From the NCBI GenBank assembly GCA_030248195.1, contig JASAND010022050.1, forward strand, positions 1-64,000: 64,000 nt of DNA, written 5' to 3'. Made by a program: the position numbers and the translations under genes. The number at the start of each line of letters is the position of its first letter. The first letter of the stretch is position 1. The notes under the pieces are model-generated. The model was given only the letters and a program-made list of their open reading frames with translations. It searched no databases and was not told the DNA's origin. Below are positions 21,592 through 33,223 of this stretch, in pieces. The DNA comes from Trissonchulus latispiculum (lineage: Eukaryota > Nematoda > Enoplea > Enoplida > Ironidae).

Positions 21592-22578
21592 TTAAGGTGA
21601 TGGTTTCCTTCCGCGTATTTTTGACTCATACGGCTTTAATCCTTTACGTAAATAGCTAAAACCTTGCGAAATAACCTATTTCCGTGATCTTTAACATTCT
21701 GGGACCAGTCCCGGATTTTTAGACCAAAAGATACGAAAGTTTTGGTTTTTGGCCTTAGGCTCCCAGTAGGTAGATAAGACACGGATTGGTTGTCATGGCT
21801 GGAAAGAGGACACGAAAATGAACATTCTTGCTTTTACAACCTTTGAGCTATCTCCAGTGGTTAAGTCAGTATAAGCAAAAACCATTTTGAGGGTCAAAAA
21901 ATGGCCATTTTCTAGGAAATCAGTTTTTTCAACATTACTGCCAAACCTTTCGAACAATTTTGGTCCATCTATACGCAATCGATACAGTGTCCAAATGCAC
22001 ATTTTATGAAACCCTACTTGCCGGACTTTACGTATCGCTTTCAGCTAAAGATTTCGCCGGAAAACCATTTTGGCAAAACTGCAGTTATCTTGTTTTAAAC
22101 ATCGATTTCTCAAAAACTACTCATCATATTCCGGAGATTTTTGCCAGAACGGAAATTTGTACTATTGCGGAGGGAAGTTTTTCTTGGTTTTTGCTAAAAC
22201 GTTCCTAGTTTCGAGAAAATTTAGTGCAAAGTTTAAAAATTTCGCGAATTTTCTCAACCGTTAAGTGACACTGAGCGAAACCCAAAAACGTCCCTCGGCC
22301 CATGTCCTCTGCATGATAGCGCAAAAAGAAATTTTGTCTGGTTCCGCATTTTTGAAAAATCGATGTTCGAAAATTTTTGGTCTATATTTAGCAGTTATGT
22401 CAGAAACGTTTTGCTAATTTTTTTCTAATTTTGGAAGTTTCGTAAGCTCATCTCAAAGTCCTGGTTATAAGCTTTAAAACGATGTATAAAGTTTTTTCCA
22501 AATCCCAAAACTGTGAAAGTTACAGCGTTTTAAAAGATTACCACAAAAGAACTGCAGAAAAGGATACCACCAACTTAA
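21592..22578. mobile_element. TTAA MITE (GGTGnTGGTnTC family), copy in gypsy pol
   Basis: TTAA at 21592-21595 and 22575-22578 flank tips GGTGATGGTTTCC and GGATACCACCAAC. The body shares TTTTGAGGGTCAAAAAATGG, GGACCAGTCCCG and TGTACTATTGCGGAGGGA-like landmarks with 27309-28394 and 55333-57358. It splits a gypsy RT frame between the RT core and the RNase H connection. No ORF of its own. Confidence 0.8.
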
Positions 22579-23330
22579 CATCACGTTGTGACTGGGGAAC
22601 TGGAAAATTCTGGATAGAACGCACCTTCGATGGATCCTGCTGGATTTCTTCTTCACCCACAATATGCCCTAAGTAAGCTACCTCCCTATCCACAAGCCTA
22701 CATTTCCGTTTCTTCAATTTCAGCTTGGCTTCCCGCAACCGTTGCAACACCAACCGAAGTCGTCTGATTTGCTCCTCAAAGCTATCTGCAAACACTATAT
22801 CATCGATATATATACACCAGACAAATGTTCCACTGGTACCTCTTAACACTGTTTCCATGAGTCTTTGAAAAGTAGCCGGTGCATTTGTTAGACCAAAAGG
22901 CATCACCACAAAATCAAATAATCCCTGTCTTGTTACGAATGCCGTCTTTTCCCTATCCTCAGGTGCCATTTCCACCTACCAATAACCAGACGCCAAATCA
23001 AGACTGGGAAAATATTTAGCCTTGCCCAGTTTGTTAAGGCTGTCGTCTATCCTAGGAATGAGGTAACTATCTCTGCGAGTTATAGAGTTTACTCCCCTAA
23101 AATCTACGCAAAACCTTTCCGATCCATCTTTCTTCGGTACGATCACTATAGGCGATGCCCATGGACTATTCGAAGGCACAATCACACCACGTTTAAGGTA
23201 GTCGTTCACATGTTATTCTATATTCTCATGCTGTGAATACGGAACCTTAGAAATGGCTGCTTAAATGGAGGATGTCACTGCACGTCGATCTTATGCTGAA
23301 CTACGTTTGTGCGGTCCTAATCATCGTCCG
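22579..23330 (-). pseudogene. Ty3/gypsy reverse transcriptase, broken
   Basis: Two adjacent minus-strand frames carry the classic series. These are LKRGVIVPSNSPWASPIV and KKDGSERFCVDFRGVN, then FPSLDLASGYW (first Asp region), MAPEDREKTAF, FVVMPFGLTNAPATFQRLM, and YIDDI (catalytic Asp pair present). Next come the KLKLKKRKC region and the YLGHIVGEEEIQQDPSK end. A stop separates GYW from the next block. The domain ends where the TTAA element was inserted. The link upstream (about 23210-23330) is out of frame. Confidence 0.9.
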
Positions 23331-23624
23331 ACTTGGCAAGCACATCGGAAAACTCCGCAAGGGTTTTTCCTGACAAGGACTTGCTGTTCATCCGCGAGTG
23401 ATTCGCCTACATTAATGTTTTCAAAAACATCCACGTTAGCAGTCTGTCCGGACGAATCCGTTATGGCTGCTATACTCCCTGGAAGTGTACTCTGAAAGCT
23501 TGATTGGCTCTGCATAACCTATCAAGGAACCTTTAGAAGTTTTAACCGTTTTATCGGATTGGTTGGAGACAAGGATTGGTATCAGTCCAGCAGAATCTAC
23601 TCTGACCAATTAAAGAAGCAAGAA

Positions 23625-23710
23625 AGTTGCACACCACCAGGCGCCCGAAAAAATCGGGCACCTTTTGGGACTCGAACCCACGGTTCAGCACAAGGCAGGA
23701 TCAGCAACAT
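23625..23710 (-). other. tRNA-derived fragment with perfect B box (SINE-like)
   Basis: On the minus strand GTGGGTTCGAGTCCC contains a consensus RNA polymerase III B box (GGTTCGAGTCC), followed by a GCCCGATTTTTTCGGGC hairpin. No convincing A box or cloverleaf is seen, so it is a relic rather than a tRNA gene. It lies between the protease and RT parts of the gypsy element. Confidence 0.4.
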
Positions 23711-24180
23711 GCGGAACGTCACTGTCAGTCGAGACGGTGTAAGGTTCGAAAAACATTGTTTCGTGGAGTCTATCGCCTTGCACTACACCCAGAACAACCG
23801 CTGACTGTTTCGACTTAAGAACTGTGTTGCTCCCAATTGTCACCATTGGGTCACTGTCACTCCTTGGTTCCTCCGAAGCAATCCCCCTTGGAAGTTTAGG
23901 TGCACTACGAACATTCTCAGAAGCACGCCGAACCAGGGAATGAAGCGTTCCCGTGCGCAATAGAAAGTTAACTCCCAGAATACAGTCGTGTTGGCAGTTT
24001 TCGACTACTAAAAATGGCGCTTGAAAGTCCCCTTTCTCCAGCACTACATCTACCGTGCAGTATCCTAGAATGTTTAATCCATGGCCACTAGCACTAACTG
24101 CTTTCCAACAAACTCGTTCAAGGAACCCCCACTTTTTGAATAAAGTTTATTACTTATAATGCTAATCGAAGCTCCAGTAT
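23711..24180 (-). pseudogene. Gypsy protease-region remnant
   Basis: A frame of about 119 codons contains DFQAPFLVVENCQHDCILGVNFL, here quoted only in outline: the I-L-G-V-N-F-L motif is the conserved C-terminal hydrophobic element of retroviral-type aspartic proteases. The DTG active site is not seen in frame but would fall near 24150-24180, where the sequence has been disrupted. Confidence 0.6.
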
Positions 24181-24411
24181 TAATAATTACCCTCGTTTGA
24201 ACAATTCCCACGGTTCCCATTGTGTAATGGTTCAGTAGGCTCTGGAGGTTCTGCTAAGGTACTGCATACAAGGACGAACATCTTATCACAAATACTGCGA
24301 AGATTAGTACTACACCCGCTAAAAGAATTAACTAAATTATCATCAGTGAGGTCAAAATTTTTACAACTATTGCACACACAAACTAAACCAGAGCCCACTT
24401 TTCCTGCAACA

Positions 24412-25489
24412 TCACTTCCTCTGGGGGCGCGAGAGGAAGTCAATTTCCGTTTCCTCCTGTGAGATTCCAGGCGAACCACGGTTGCCTCTATTTTGGTCCC
24501 GCATCCTAATTCTACATTCCCGCTGCACGTGCCCAGTGCAACCACAATGATGGCACAGAACTCCGTTAGTTCTACGAGTGGCAGGAACACTCGCAGAAGC
24601 ACTTGCTTGCAACGGAAATGTGTTTAACGTTTCCAAATTGTGTAATTGTGTCTTAATATTTTGAAGCAGAACGCAGTATTTCAAGAGAAAGCAGAACTTG
24701 GCTGTTGCACAATAACAGCAGCACACGTAGTATTAGAGGTTGCAGTGCTTGTTAAATGGTTGAGCACGGCAGCAACACTTTTCTAAATTAGCTAAACGAT
24801 TTTCCTGCCCGGAAGCACCAGTCGTTTGTGTTCACTCCAGACATCGCGCTCTATACAAATCGTCATCGTAGGATGTCAAATCTCGAGTAACCAACTTTTG
24901 GCTTAATGCGGGTTTGCATTGATAGACCAAATGATATTTAACCATTTCCTTAATTTCAGCCAACGTTTTAGTAGGGTAAGCTTTTCGACCCAATCTAAGA
25001 AGGTCATTCGAAAATTCATCTAACCGTTTCCGTTTCCTCTTGAACACGAGACCTAAGCTGATTCCACGACATATCTGCTAAACCTGGTGGACACACCCGT
25101 TTAATAAAAGCTTTTTCCAAATTTTCAATCGAACTTCTCTCTATTTCTGAGAGTGCCTCATAAATTAATGCGGCGTCATTGCCCATCAAACCGAAAAATA
25201 TTTGCTTGCAAGTTTCCTCAGACCAACCATTAGCTTTAGTTACCCTATTGAAATTACCAAAAAAGATATGGCATCCTGCGTGTGATTCCCTAGAAACATC
25301 GGTTGGTTGGGAACAGGAAATAGTTTTAAGAGCGGGTCTTGATTTGCATCTGCAACATTTGGCTGGGCAACATGTGCTGCCTGCGATGTGATCATCATCA
25401 TTATTATTATTCTGATTCATTATTTCGTTTCTAATTTGGAGATTTATACCAAAGCTCCGCAATTCTCCATTTCCAATTTTATAGCTCAT
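24412..25489 (-). pseudogene. Gypsy Gag with CCHC zinc knuckle, frameshifted
   Basis: Three overlapping minus-strand frames. The first (25489-25016) holds a capsid-like segment (WSEETCKQIFFGLMGNDAAL). The second (25047-24832) continues it (LDEFSNDLLRLGRKAYP). The third (24726-24412) contains CHHCGCTGHVQREC, a perfect C-x2-C-x4-H-x4-C knuckle, followed by an Arg-rich tail. Frameshifts lie at about 25030 and 24830. Order and strand match the protease, RT and integrase pieces downstream. Confidence 0.8.
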
Positions 25490-25999
25490 ACTGAGTGGAT
25501 TGCGCGAGCGGACTTACATTAGTGGACACAACTGATGGAGGTCCAGCCACAATTTCTTTGTCTGGGCTCATGACAGCTCGTCTTGATCTTTCTTGAATAA
25601 TGTTTCCTTCCGCTTTCGCTTCAAGAGTAACGTTCCAGGGATATCAGGTTCCAGAAATCGCAGGAGTAGCTTCCGATTCACTTTTCCAGAGCCAAATAAG
25701 TCCCGCCTGAGGTCCCAAAATATGACAGATATACAGAATCGAGGTTGTAGCTATTGCTACTTAATACTGGCAGGCACGAGAACACACGGCTTTAATCAAC
25801 AGCGCTTCGTAACAGGCATTACGATGAGCTCACCAGGCTACCACGTAGAGGATGCAATAACACCGAAGCTTAACTTTTTTAAACTGCTTATATAAATTAC
25901 ACATCACAATAACATTGAATTCGCTTCTGTACATAGAATTTGAATTTCGATCAGAAAAAGTTTGAAATTTGGGATATCCAGACAATTTCTCTTTAAGTC
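25490..25999. other. Probable gypsy leader or unassigned
   Basis: Lies upstream (minus sense) of gag. No domain recognised. Confidence 0.3.
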
Positions 26000-26480
26000 T
26001 TAACTTTAAGTCAAATTGTGACTATGGCGAAATCCGTGAATTGGACGTCTGAATATTATTAAAGCCTAAATTCGCGTTCGGAAAGCCGATAAAACCACAA
26101 GAAAAACATCTGATAGCTGGGGGTACATATAGGCTAAGCAGACTTGGCGGAGAAAAACCACGCCTTGAGCTATGAAAATATGGGGGCAAAAACGAAAAAT
26201 TAGAGGAAAAATTGATTGCTCTAGGCAAACATGCTAATTGACTGGGCTTTGTGCTTCTGAAAATATCACTTGTCTAATCACTAAAAGAAAGTTGGCATTG
26301 AAAATTATTTATACGTAACGGACATGTAGTCGCTAAATGACCAACTTGGTGGCAGAAAAAACGCCGACGAAACTGACTCAAGTGAAAATGTTTTGCCCAA
26401 AAATGACGAGATCTGAGCATTGCAAAATTTCAGTGGCATATTATTGAGAAAAACACAAGCTATTACAAAAACAGTTCGGA
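26000..26480 (-). pseudogene. Inverted copy of the 8.6-kb gag-like knuckle sequence
   Basis: The minus strand matches 8530-9000 through shared blocks (GTTGGTCATTTAGCGACTAC-like, ATTTTCAGAAGCACAAAGCC, TTTTTCTCCGCCAAGTCTGC). Short fragments such as CFSCGFIGFP remain, but there are stops throughout. It is a degenerate member of the same retroelement family. Confidence 0.5.
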
Positions 26481-27308
26481 AACAACAACTTTGGTATGGG
26501 GGGCGGGGGGGACCAACAAAAAACCGAAACTATTCACAGTTATGTACGTATGTTTAGTACGCGTGCTACAAAACGGATTAAAACAACAAATTGTACGTAT
26601 ACCAAGGCAAAGCTGACAAAAATACTGCGTTTCAGAAGAAAAAAATCGCAATTGCGTGCAAAAATAGCAAAATGTGCTCTAACAAAGAAAGAAGTGCGAC
26701 GAAACAACTGGGGAGGGGGCACGTTTCTTTCCCAAAATGGTCATATTTACACAAAAGCAGCATATGTAGCGCATGTGCGACCTCCTATTTGCTGAACATT
26801 GACCAAAATTACCAGTTTTCTAATATACGTATGTTTCCAAGTGTCAAAATTTCGTCCAAAATCAATCTAAAAATGCATTTTTCCATGAAAACAAGTCCAA
26901 CACAATATGCTTCTGCTCAGAAATTAATGCTTACGCGCACACAAAACAAAACTTCGCCTGCAATCGATCCAAAAATTCAAAAAACTCAAATATTAGTCAC
27001 AAATTTGATACTAATTATGGGGGCGGACGTTATGTTTCGCATTTTCCGACAGTACGACCGACTCCGATTTTTATATTCGACTCACCAAAACAGAAAAACT
27101 GTTCGAAAGTGCCAAAAAACGACACTATGATTTCGAAAAAACTTGAAAATGGGGGTTTTAGGGGGAGGGTCAAAAATGAATAACTACTCTCAAAATACAA
27201 AATCTAGACTAAAATTGGAATTTGCGTTTAGGCTCACCTTTATTTTAGGCTAAAATCATGATTTTTAAGCGACTTTTGATTTTTGGGGTCGATTGGGGGA
27301 ATAAAAAT
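26481..27308. other. Unassigned; Lys/Arg-rich frames of doubtful coding status
   Basis: Plus-strand frames of 99 and 179 codons overlap here. They are basic and low in complexity, with no recognisable motif. I do not regard them as genes. Confidence 0.3.
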
Positions 27309-28394
27309 TTAAGGTGCTGGTATCGTTTAGTGCAGTGCTTGTGTGGGTATTATTTGAAACGCCATAAGTTTCGCAATTTTGTGAGTTGGAAAGAGTTTTA
27401 TGCATCATTTTAAAGCTTATGATCTGAAGATTCTCATGAGAGTACGAAACTAGTAAAAATCCGCAAAAAATAGCGAACATTTTCTGACATACTGACATCT
27501 GACAGGTTGGGTATAGACCAAAAATCTTTGAACATCGATTTCTCAAAACTGTGGAATCAGCCAAAATTTTTTCTTGTGCTGTCCTATAAAAGACATGTGG
27601 GCCGAGGGGCAGTTTTTTGGATTTGGCTTGGCAGGTCTTAACGGTCAAGAAAATCCATTAAATCTGCAGTTACACGAAATTTCGCAACATTGCATTGAGT
27701 TTTCTCGCAACTGGAGTTGTTTTAGCTCAAACCAAGAAAAATGTCCCTCCGCAATAGTGCGAGCTCTCATTTTGCCAAAAATCACGCGAATCCATTGGGT
27801 AGTTTTTGAGAAATCGAAGTTCAAAACAAAATAATCGCAGTTTTGCCAAAATTGTTTTTCGGCCAAATCTCTAGCCTAGAGCAACAAACTCCGGCTAATA
27901 GGCATTGATAAAAGGTGCAATGAGACTGTGTATCGATCGAGTTTATAATCTAAAGTTTATAGTTTATAAGTTTATAGTTTATATTTATAATGATCGATCG
28001 ACATAATTTATTTATGTATAAACCAAAATTGTCCGTACGATTTGGCAGTAATTTTGAAAAACTGATTTTCTCGAAAACGGCCATTTTTGGACCCCAAATA
28101 TCGTTTTTTGCTTATACTGACTTAACCACTAGAGATAGCTCAAAAGTTGTAAAAGCAAAAATGTTCATTTTTGCACCCTCTTTCCAGCCATACCAACCAA
28201 TCTGGTGTCTCGACTATGGGCGGAGAGAATAATGGCAAAAACCAAAAATTTCTTATCTTTGCACCTAAAAATGCGGGACTGGTCCCAGAATGTTAAAGAG
28301 CACCGAAATAGTATATTTGAAAGGTTTCACCCACTTTCATAAAGAATTCAAGCCTATAGGGTCAAATTTACACAAAGCAATACCAGCACCTTAA
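27309..28394. mobile_element. TTAA MITE (GGTGCTGGTATCG family)
   Basis: TTAA at 27309-27312 and 28391-28394. Tips GGTGCTGGTATCG and CAATACCAGCACC. The body contains GGCAGTAATTTTGAAAAACT, CATGTGGGCCGAGGG and ATAAGCTTTAAAATGATGCA-type landmarks (in reverse order), shared with 55333-57358. Near 27940-27980 a short TTTATAGTTTATA tandem has expanded. Non-coding. Confidence 0.8.
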
Positions 28395-29102
28395 AGCCAA
28401 AATTACCGAAACTTAGAAATTTTGGTGATTATGAAACCCCAAAAATTATACAAAGCTTGGGGGGTTCAAAGAAAATTTATTCAGCCAATAATTTGCGAAA
28501 TTTGACGAAATTTTACATTGGGGGGTTATTGGGAGGGGGTAAAAATTTACCAAAATTCGTTTAAATTGCACAAATACACTCCAAGTTCAGCTTCTGTTGC
28601 TCCCTTGAGTCAAAATTTCTCAGTATCGAGAACATTCGGCTCAGGGGTTGTGGAAAAAAACCCACGAAAAATTTTCCCGACTACGAAACTTTTAAAAATT
28701 TTCTCCCGTCTTGGGGGTAGGGGCTGGGGGTTGGGATCCTACCGTAAATCTACCTAAACTTTACAGCAAAATAGGTTATTGGGCTGCCCCAATTACGCAG
28801 TGCTATTTATTTCGCCGTCCCCAACTCAAAACTTCTGGCGGGGGGTGGGGGTAAGACAAGTTCCCCAACGGACTTCTGGAACTTTCGATGATCACCATTT
28901 TTCAAAGTTGCACCCTACGCAATAGGAGAAGTTAGGAAGTCTTCAAACATAAATGAAAAGCCGTTTAAAAGATTTTCCTAATTTTTGAGATTCTAAAAAT
29001 GCAAACCTTTTTCAATAAAACGCAAAATTACGTTCAAAAATCGTTTTTAAATAAAAAATCGAAAAATTTCACGTTTTTGAATTTAGTAAACCGGACAGCG
29101 GT
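28395..29102. other. No gene recognised
   Basis: A/T-rich with moderate G runs near 28455-28545, 28710-28735 and 28840-28855. No domain or repeat end assigned. Confidence 0.35.
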
Positions 29103-29120
29103 CCTGTCACGGTCGCCAAA
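29103..29120 (-). promoter_or_regulatory. Candidate LTR-retroelement primer-binding site
   Basis: The minus strand reads TTTGGCGACCGTGACAGG directly after an LTR-type edge (GTTAACA). TGGCGACCGTGAC is a primer-binding sequence I associate with gypsy elements. Strand and position (upstream of gag at 25.5 kb) fit the minus-strand gypsy element, although other insertions lie between. Confidence 0.5.
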
Positions 29121-31535
29121 TGTTAACTACCGGTTTACTGTCCGGTACCAAACCGGCACTTAGATGGCGAAACGATGCAGGTTCTACTCAAGCCTAACCT
29201 AGGGTGCAACTGTCGAAAAAAATGCCCTAACTAAATGCCCTACGATGACACGGCAAATAATATGGATGGCGATAATACATAAATTGGGCAATCGGCCCGA
29301 CCGAACAGTGATAGAAGAATACTCAGACTGATTAGTTATGCATATAAGCTAATGACTGTCGCTAAATGGTTGCTGTTTCAGATGGTTAGATTGATCATTC
29401 ATTAAAGTTGCCAAAGTAATTTAGGGGTAGTTTACAGTTAGTAAAGTAGGTTTTTAACATATTGCAATAGCTGTTCAAACCCTTTATGTCAACCCTTTAT
29501 CACAACAGGCAGGAGTTCTGCGCTAATTGTTTCCTTTAAAGTCCAATATATATTGCAGCTATACATTGTTAGACATTATACAATACATTATATACATTAT
29601 ACATACATTATAATACATACATTATAATCACACTAAAAATTGTTCTTGCCCTCACTCGAACGGGGCAACAAACCAGAGTTGGAAGTGGGTCGCTGGTACC
29701 CGCGGGTCGACTTTCAGGTCAGTGGTTACCCGCTGGTCAGAGCGGGTCAAAAGTTATTTTTGATCACACCATGTTTATGCGAAATTTGGGGCTAATTTCA
29801 CCAGAAAATTTACAATTTATGTTAAATTTTCAATTTTTCTCTAACTTTTGGCTCTATTGTATGTCTTTATACATTATAATATTGTTTTTATGATAAATTA
29901 TTTATTTCTATTCTGTCTTGAATCTTCAGTCAAAAATATTTCAGTAATATCTTCCGGACATATGTAGTCATTGGCATAAATATTTTATTATTAAGCAAAG
30001 CCTTTAATGTTTCTGCATTGATTGACAAACTGTTTGCGCGAATACAATGTTTACAGCTTATTACAACAGCCTGCAAATCTATCTTTCCGTAAAAAGCGTG
30101 AGCTTGAGCTGCTTCCAATAAATAATGATATAATTCTATAATCAAGCTTGAAATTTCGTCATAGTTCGCAGAGTGATGATCATTGATCATTCCTAATTTT
30201 CTTGGTGCTAATAAAGCTTATGATATAAATGAAAGTTTGCTATCATATCGAAATTAGGAGGGGACAGTGTTATATAAACACTCCTGCGGTAGTTGCTGCT
30301 CAGCTGTAAAAATAAATAAATGAACTGAACTTTTACGAAATTAGGTACTACAAGAAAATAGATTTAAAATAAAGATCTTCAAAACTTTGCCTAAATACTG
30401 ATTCTACTGACCAATCGAGTTCCCAACACAGCATAGCATCCTCAGAACTAACGAAAACCAAGATGAAACATGCTGTAGTTAGCTGTGAACGCCAAAGTTT
30501 TGTTTGAAAGCTTTACTACTTCACTACGCACATTTTTAAAGTGTTAATTTTGCTCGATGCATGCTATAGAGTACTTAAATATGCAAAAATTTCCAAATTT
30601 AAGAAGTGGATCAAGTGGGTCGACGAAATTTCAGTGGGTCGCGGGTCGTGGGTCGCGGGTCGCGGGTCAGGGGTCCGCGGGTCGCGGGTACCCGCGGGTC
30701 ACGAAATTACGACCCACTTCCAACTCTGCAACAAACTTCACTTTAGACTGGTATTTTTATGAAGTACGCCGTAACCACTGTTCAAATCTTTTATGTCAGC
30801 GTGTCACCTTAAAAAAGGGACACATCATCCTAATTTAACTAATTATTAGTTAATTGATCGTAGTTTGATTTTGTGATTAGACGGATAAAGAAGTTAATAT
30901 AGTTTATATATATATTATATATATAAAGAAATTAATTAACACGCCTACACACACATAACTTCTGACCGTACCCTGTGATTAATACCTGAAGAAGAGCAAT
31001 CCAAGAGTATTCTAAATAGAAGATTGTATCAAAGAAAGAGAAGGACAGAAAGAATTAATCTCTTGAAGGCTAATTAATTATTTATTTTCCCTAACTGTCG
31101 GTCAATTTTAAGAATAACTGAAAATAGAGTTGGCAACCCTGGTACCCTGTATCTTTACTGTAAACCGTGGTTATACTCATACTGTTAATAATCTTATTAA
31201 CTATCTTATTTTCTAATTGTTTATTCACCAGTCTGTCTGTTAAATACCATTTGTTAAGTAATAAATTATTGAGTACTCACCTGGTCTTAAACCTTGCTGA
31301 ACCAGATCCTGTTGCGATCTAACTGCTGAAAAGGATCCTGTTGCAATCTCTTTGCTGACCACGATCCTGTTGCGATCTTATCCTGCATTTCGACACCAAC
31401 CAAAACGAACTCAAGACTGATACCCTAAAAAGGTTGGCTATAGAGATTTCTGATTTTGGAAACATCTCCTTTCAGAAATCTGGTATTTAAGTTCACTAGG
31501 TACTTCTAGTGGGCGTGCTGACCTTCCGTGTAATC
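29121..31535 (-). repeat. LTR-like block B with nested hAT-like element
   Basis: It begins TGTTAAC next to the primer-binding site and ends near GCTGACCTTCCGTGTAA, where similarity to block A (18180-18960) also fades. Without the nested 1055-bp hAT-like element and its duplication it would be about 1.35 kb. Between 31300 and 31380 GATCCTGTTGCGATCT is repeated three times. It is probably the 5' LTR of the minus-strand gypsy element; the divergence from block A would make that insertion old. Confidence 0.5.
29674..30728. mobile_element. hAT-like non-autonomous element with GGGTCGC arms
   Basis: 1055 bp with TIR CAGAGTTGGAAGTGGGTCG / CGACCCACTTCCAACTCTG (the right copy carries a small internal change). 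It is flanked by a perfect 8-bp duplication CAACAAAC (29666-29673 and 30729-30736). The subterminal arms contain GGGTCGC/GGGTACCCGC repeats, most expanded at 30617-30700. An 86-codon minus-strand frame at 29930-30190 shows no recognised domain. An 8-bp duplication plus CAGAG tip indicates hAT. Confidence 0.85.
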
Positions 31536-31766
31536 TAGTGAGGCTGCCTCAGAGACTCATAAGGAATGCCAAAGAATTCAGTCTCAATTTTACTAACTTC
31601 ATTACATGTTTAACACATGTCAAGGTCACCTCTGCAGGACCCTACAGAACGATGGCAGCAATATTACGAAAAACGCTCTGGTCTTGTTTTAAGGACCTAT
31701 TGGGACTACAAAATATGTGAAAATGTGCAAAATCAGAGATGGAAAAATCGACAAAAAAGCGACCCA

Positions 31767-32265
31767 TTACGGTGGTGATTCCCTTTGGTCACATAAAGTT
31801 TGCACCATTTTACTCATTTATTACTTGGAGTTAAGAAGTTAATTTTTATATTGAAATGCAGCTAGGCATTTTCTCTTTTTAATGCATACCATGAAATTAA
31901 TGTTGCTTTTCTAAAATATTTTTAACACATTTTAGAAGAAGTAAATTTTCCAAATTTTTTGCAGACTAAAGTAAATTTTGTCGCGAGACATTTGTTACAT
32001 CGTTCGATACCTCCATCAAATAGCTGGGGACAAATTTTTATTTATTGTGAATCGCTCTTCGTTATGGAGAAAAAAGCTGAAATGTGTGCGTAACCTGTAT
32101 TTTGCCTACTTTTTCCAAATTTGTCAAGCGATTACTTAGCTAGAAAGCAGTAATCGGGGCAACTAAAAAAACGTCCCTGGGTATATTTGTGCAGAATGGT
32201 GAATGCGCCACAATCTTTGGAAAAAAATTGGTCGTGTTTTGTAAAAACTACATTTTTATGATAGT
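31767..32265 (+). mobile_element. Truncated TTAA MITE (GGTGGTGATTCC family)
   Basis: Left end TTACGGTGGTGATTCCCTTT (TTAA changed to TTAC), then a body matching 36557-37090: GGTCACATAAAGTTTGCA, ATACCTCCATCAAATAGCTG, ATCGCTCTTCGTTAT. The right half and right tip are missing. Confidence 0.7.
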
Positions 32266-32985
32266 ATTTAAGATTGGTATAAAAGCGTGTATTTAAAGTA
32301 AAGTCGTACCCCCCCCGGAAGTTACTACCGGGGGAGGGTCCCGAGTTAACGCAACGAGCATACCTTACATGATTACAACACGATAGCTTAAGAGTGTCAT
32401 ACTCTCATCTGTTATACACTCTTGCTACAACTTACACTTGAACTTTGTTTATCTTAGCATTTCTTTTCTTGAATAGGACTGTGTCGCGTGAATAGGACTG
32501 TTTTGCAGTTTGACTTTGCTGATTCGGCTGAAAAGTAGCGAAGGAGGAAATATGCCACCCTGTTTTATTTAGCTTTGCGCTGCTTAGAATTGACACAAAA
32601 TAGACTTTAAGTATACTTGAATTCTATTTCTTCTCTCATTGTGAACTCAAATATTTAGGCACTTTTAACTCCACTTCGACTGATACGAAGATAATGCTAG
32701 CATTACAAAAGTGCTTTTATCAAATGACAATATACCTCGAACTGTGACGATAACTGCTGTATTGTTCGATTGTTGTAGGGAAGAAATCCCAAAATCTTTG
32801 CTTTGCTTTGAGATATTGCTAATCCGGATTCTCGACACTAGCATTACTGTTCATCAAATAAATTATATTGAGACGCTCCATCGCATTATTAATTACATAT
32901 TCGAAAGTAGATTGTGAAGATTAGTGAGGATCATTAATTTTTAGTTGATTAACGTATTGTTCATTAAATCCAATTACACTGGATT
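32266..32985. other. No gene recognised
   Basis: Contains a C9/GGGGG block at 32310-32336 and an AGAGTGTCATACTCT word near 32392. A 68-codon frame at 32711-32917 has no recognised similarity. Confidence 0.35.
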
Positions 32986-32989
32986 GCAC

Positions 32990-33223
32990 CAAAAGAGACA
33001 ATCTCGATCTTCAGATTATCTCGAGATCAACTAAGGATTAACTAGAGATAATCTCCATTATCCATTGCACCAGACAAAACTAAAGATAATTGTGAGCTCG
33101 AGATAATCTCCAGTTAGTGAAATTTCAATCCTACCCCGGAGTAGGATTAAGTCAGAATAATTTCGAGGTTTCCATTAGAGATTCTTGAATTTGAGTGTTG
33201 GTGTGCATTTGTTCTATAGTACG
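32990..33223. repeat. AGATAATCTC/GAGATTATCT-rich block, left part
   Basis: GCACCAAAAG is followed by many AGATAATCT-type words. A matching block lies at 34850-34998 ending GTTGGTGC. The two may be the outer arms of one element split by the foldback at 33224-34375. Confidence 0.4.

Noticed and set aside
26591..27130. 179-codon basic frame as a gene
   Set aside because: Low-complexity Lys/Gln/Ser composition, no domain, overlaps other equally long frames, and lies in repeat-rich DNA.
29930..30190. 86-codon minus-strand frame inside the hAT-like element as a transposase fragment
   Set aside because: No hAT motif (no C-terminal dimerisation W or catalytic residues) could be recognised. Left unassigned.
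30900..31450. Block B as a spliced host gene (several AG/GT words)
   Set aside because: No consistent reading frame. Similarity to block A and the adjacent primer-binding-like site favour LTR sequence.
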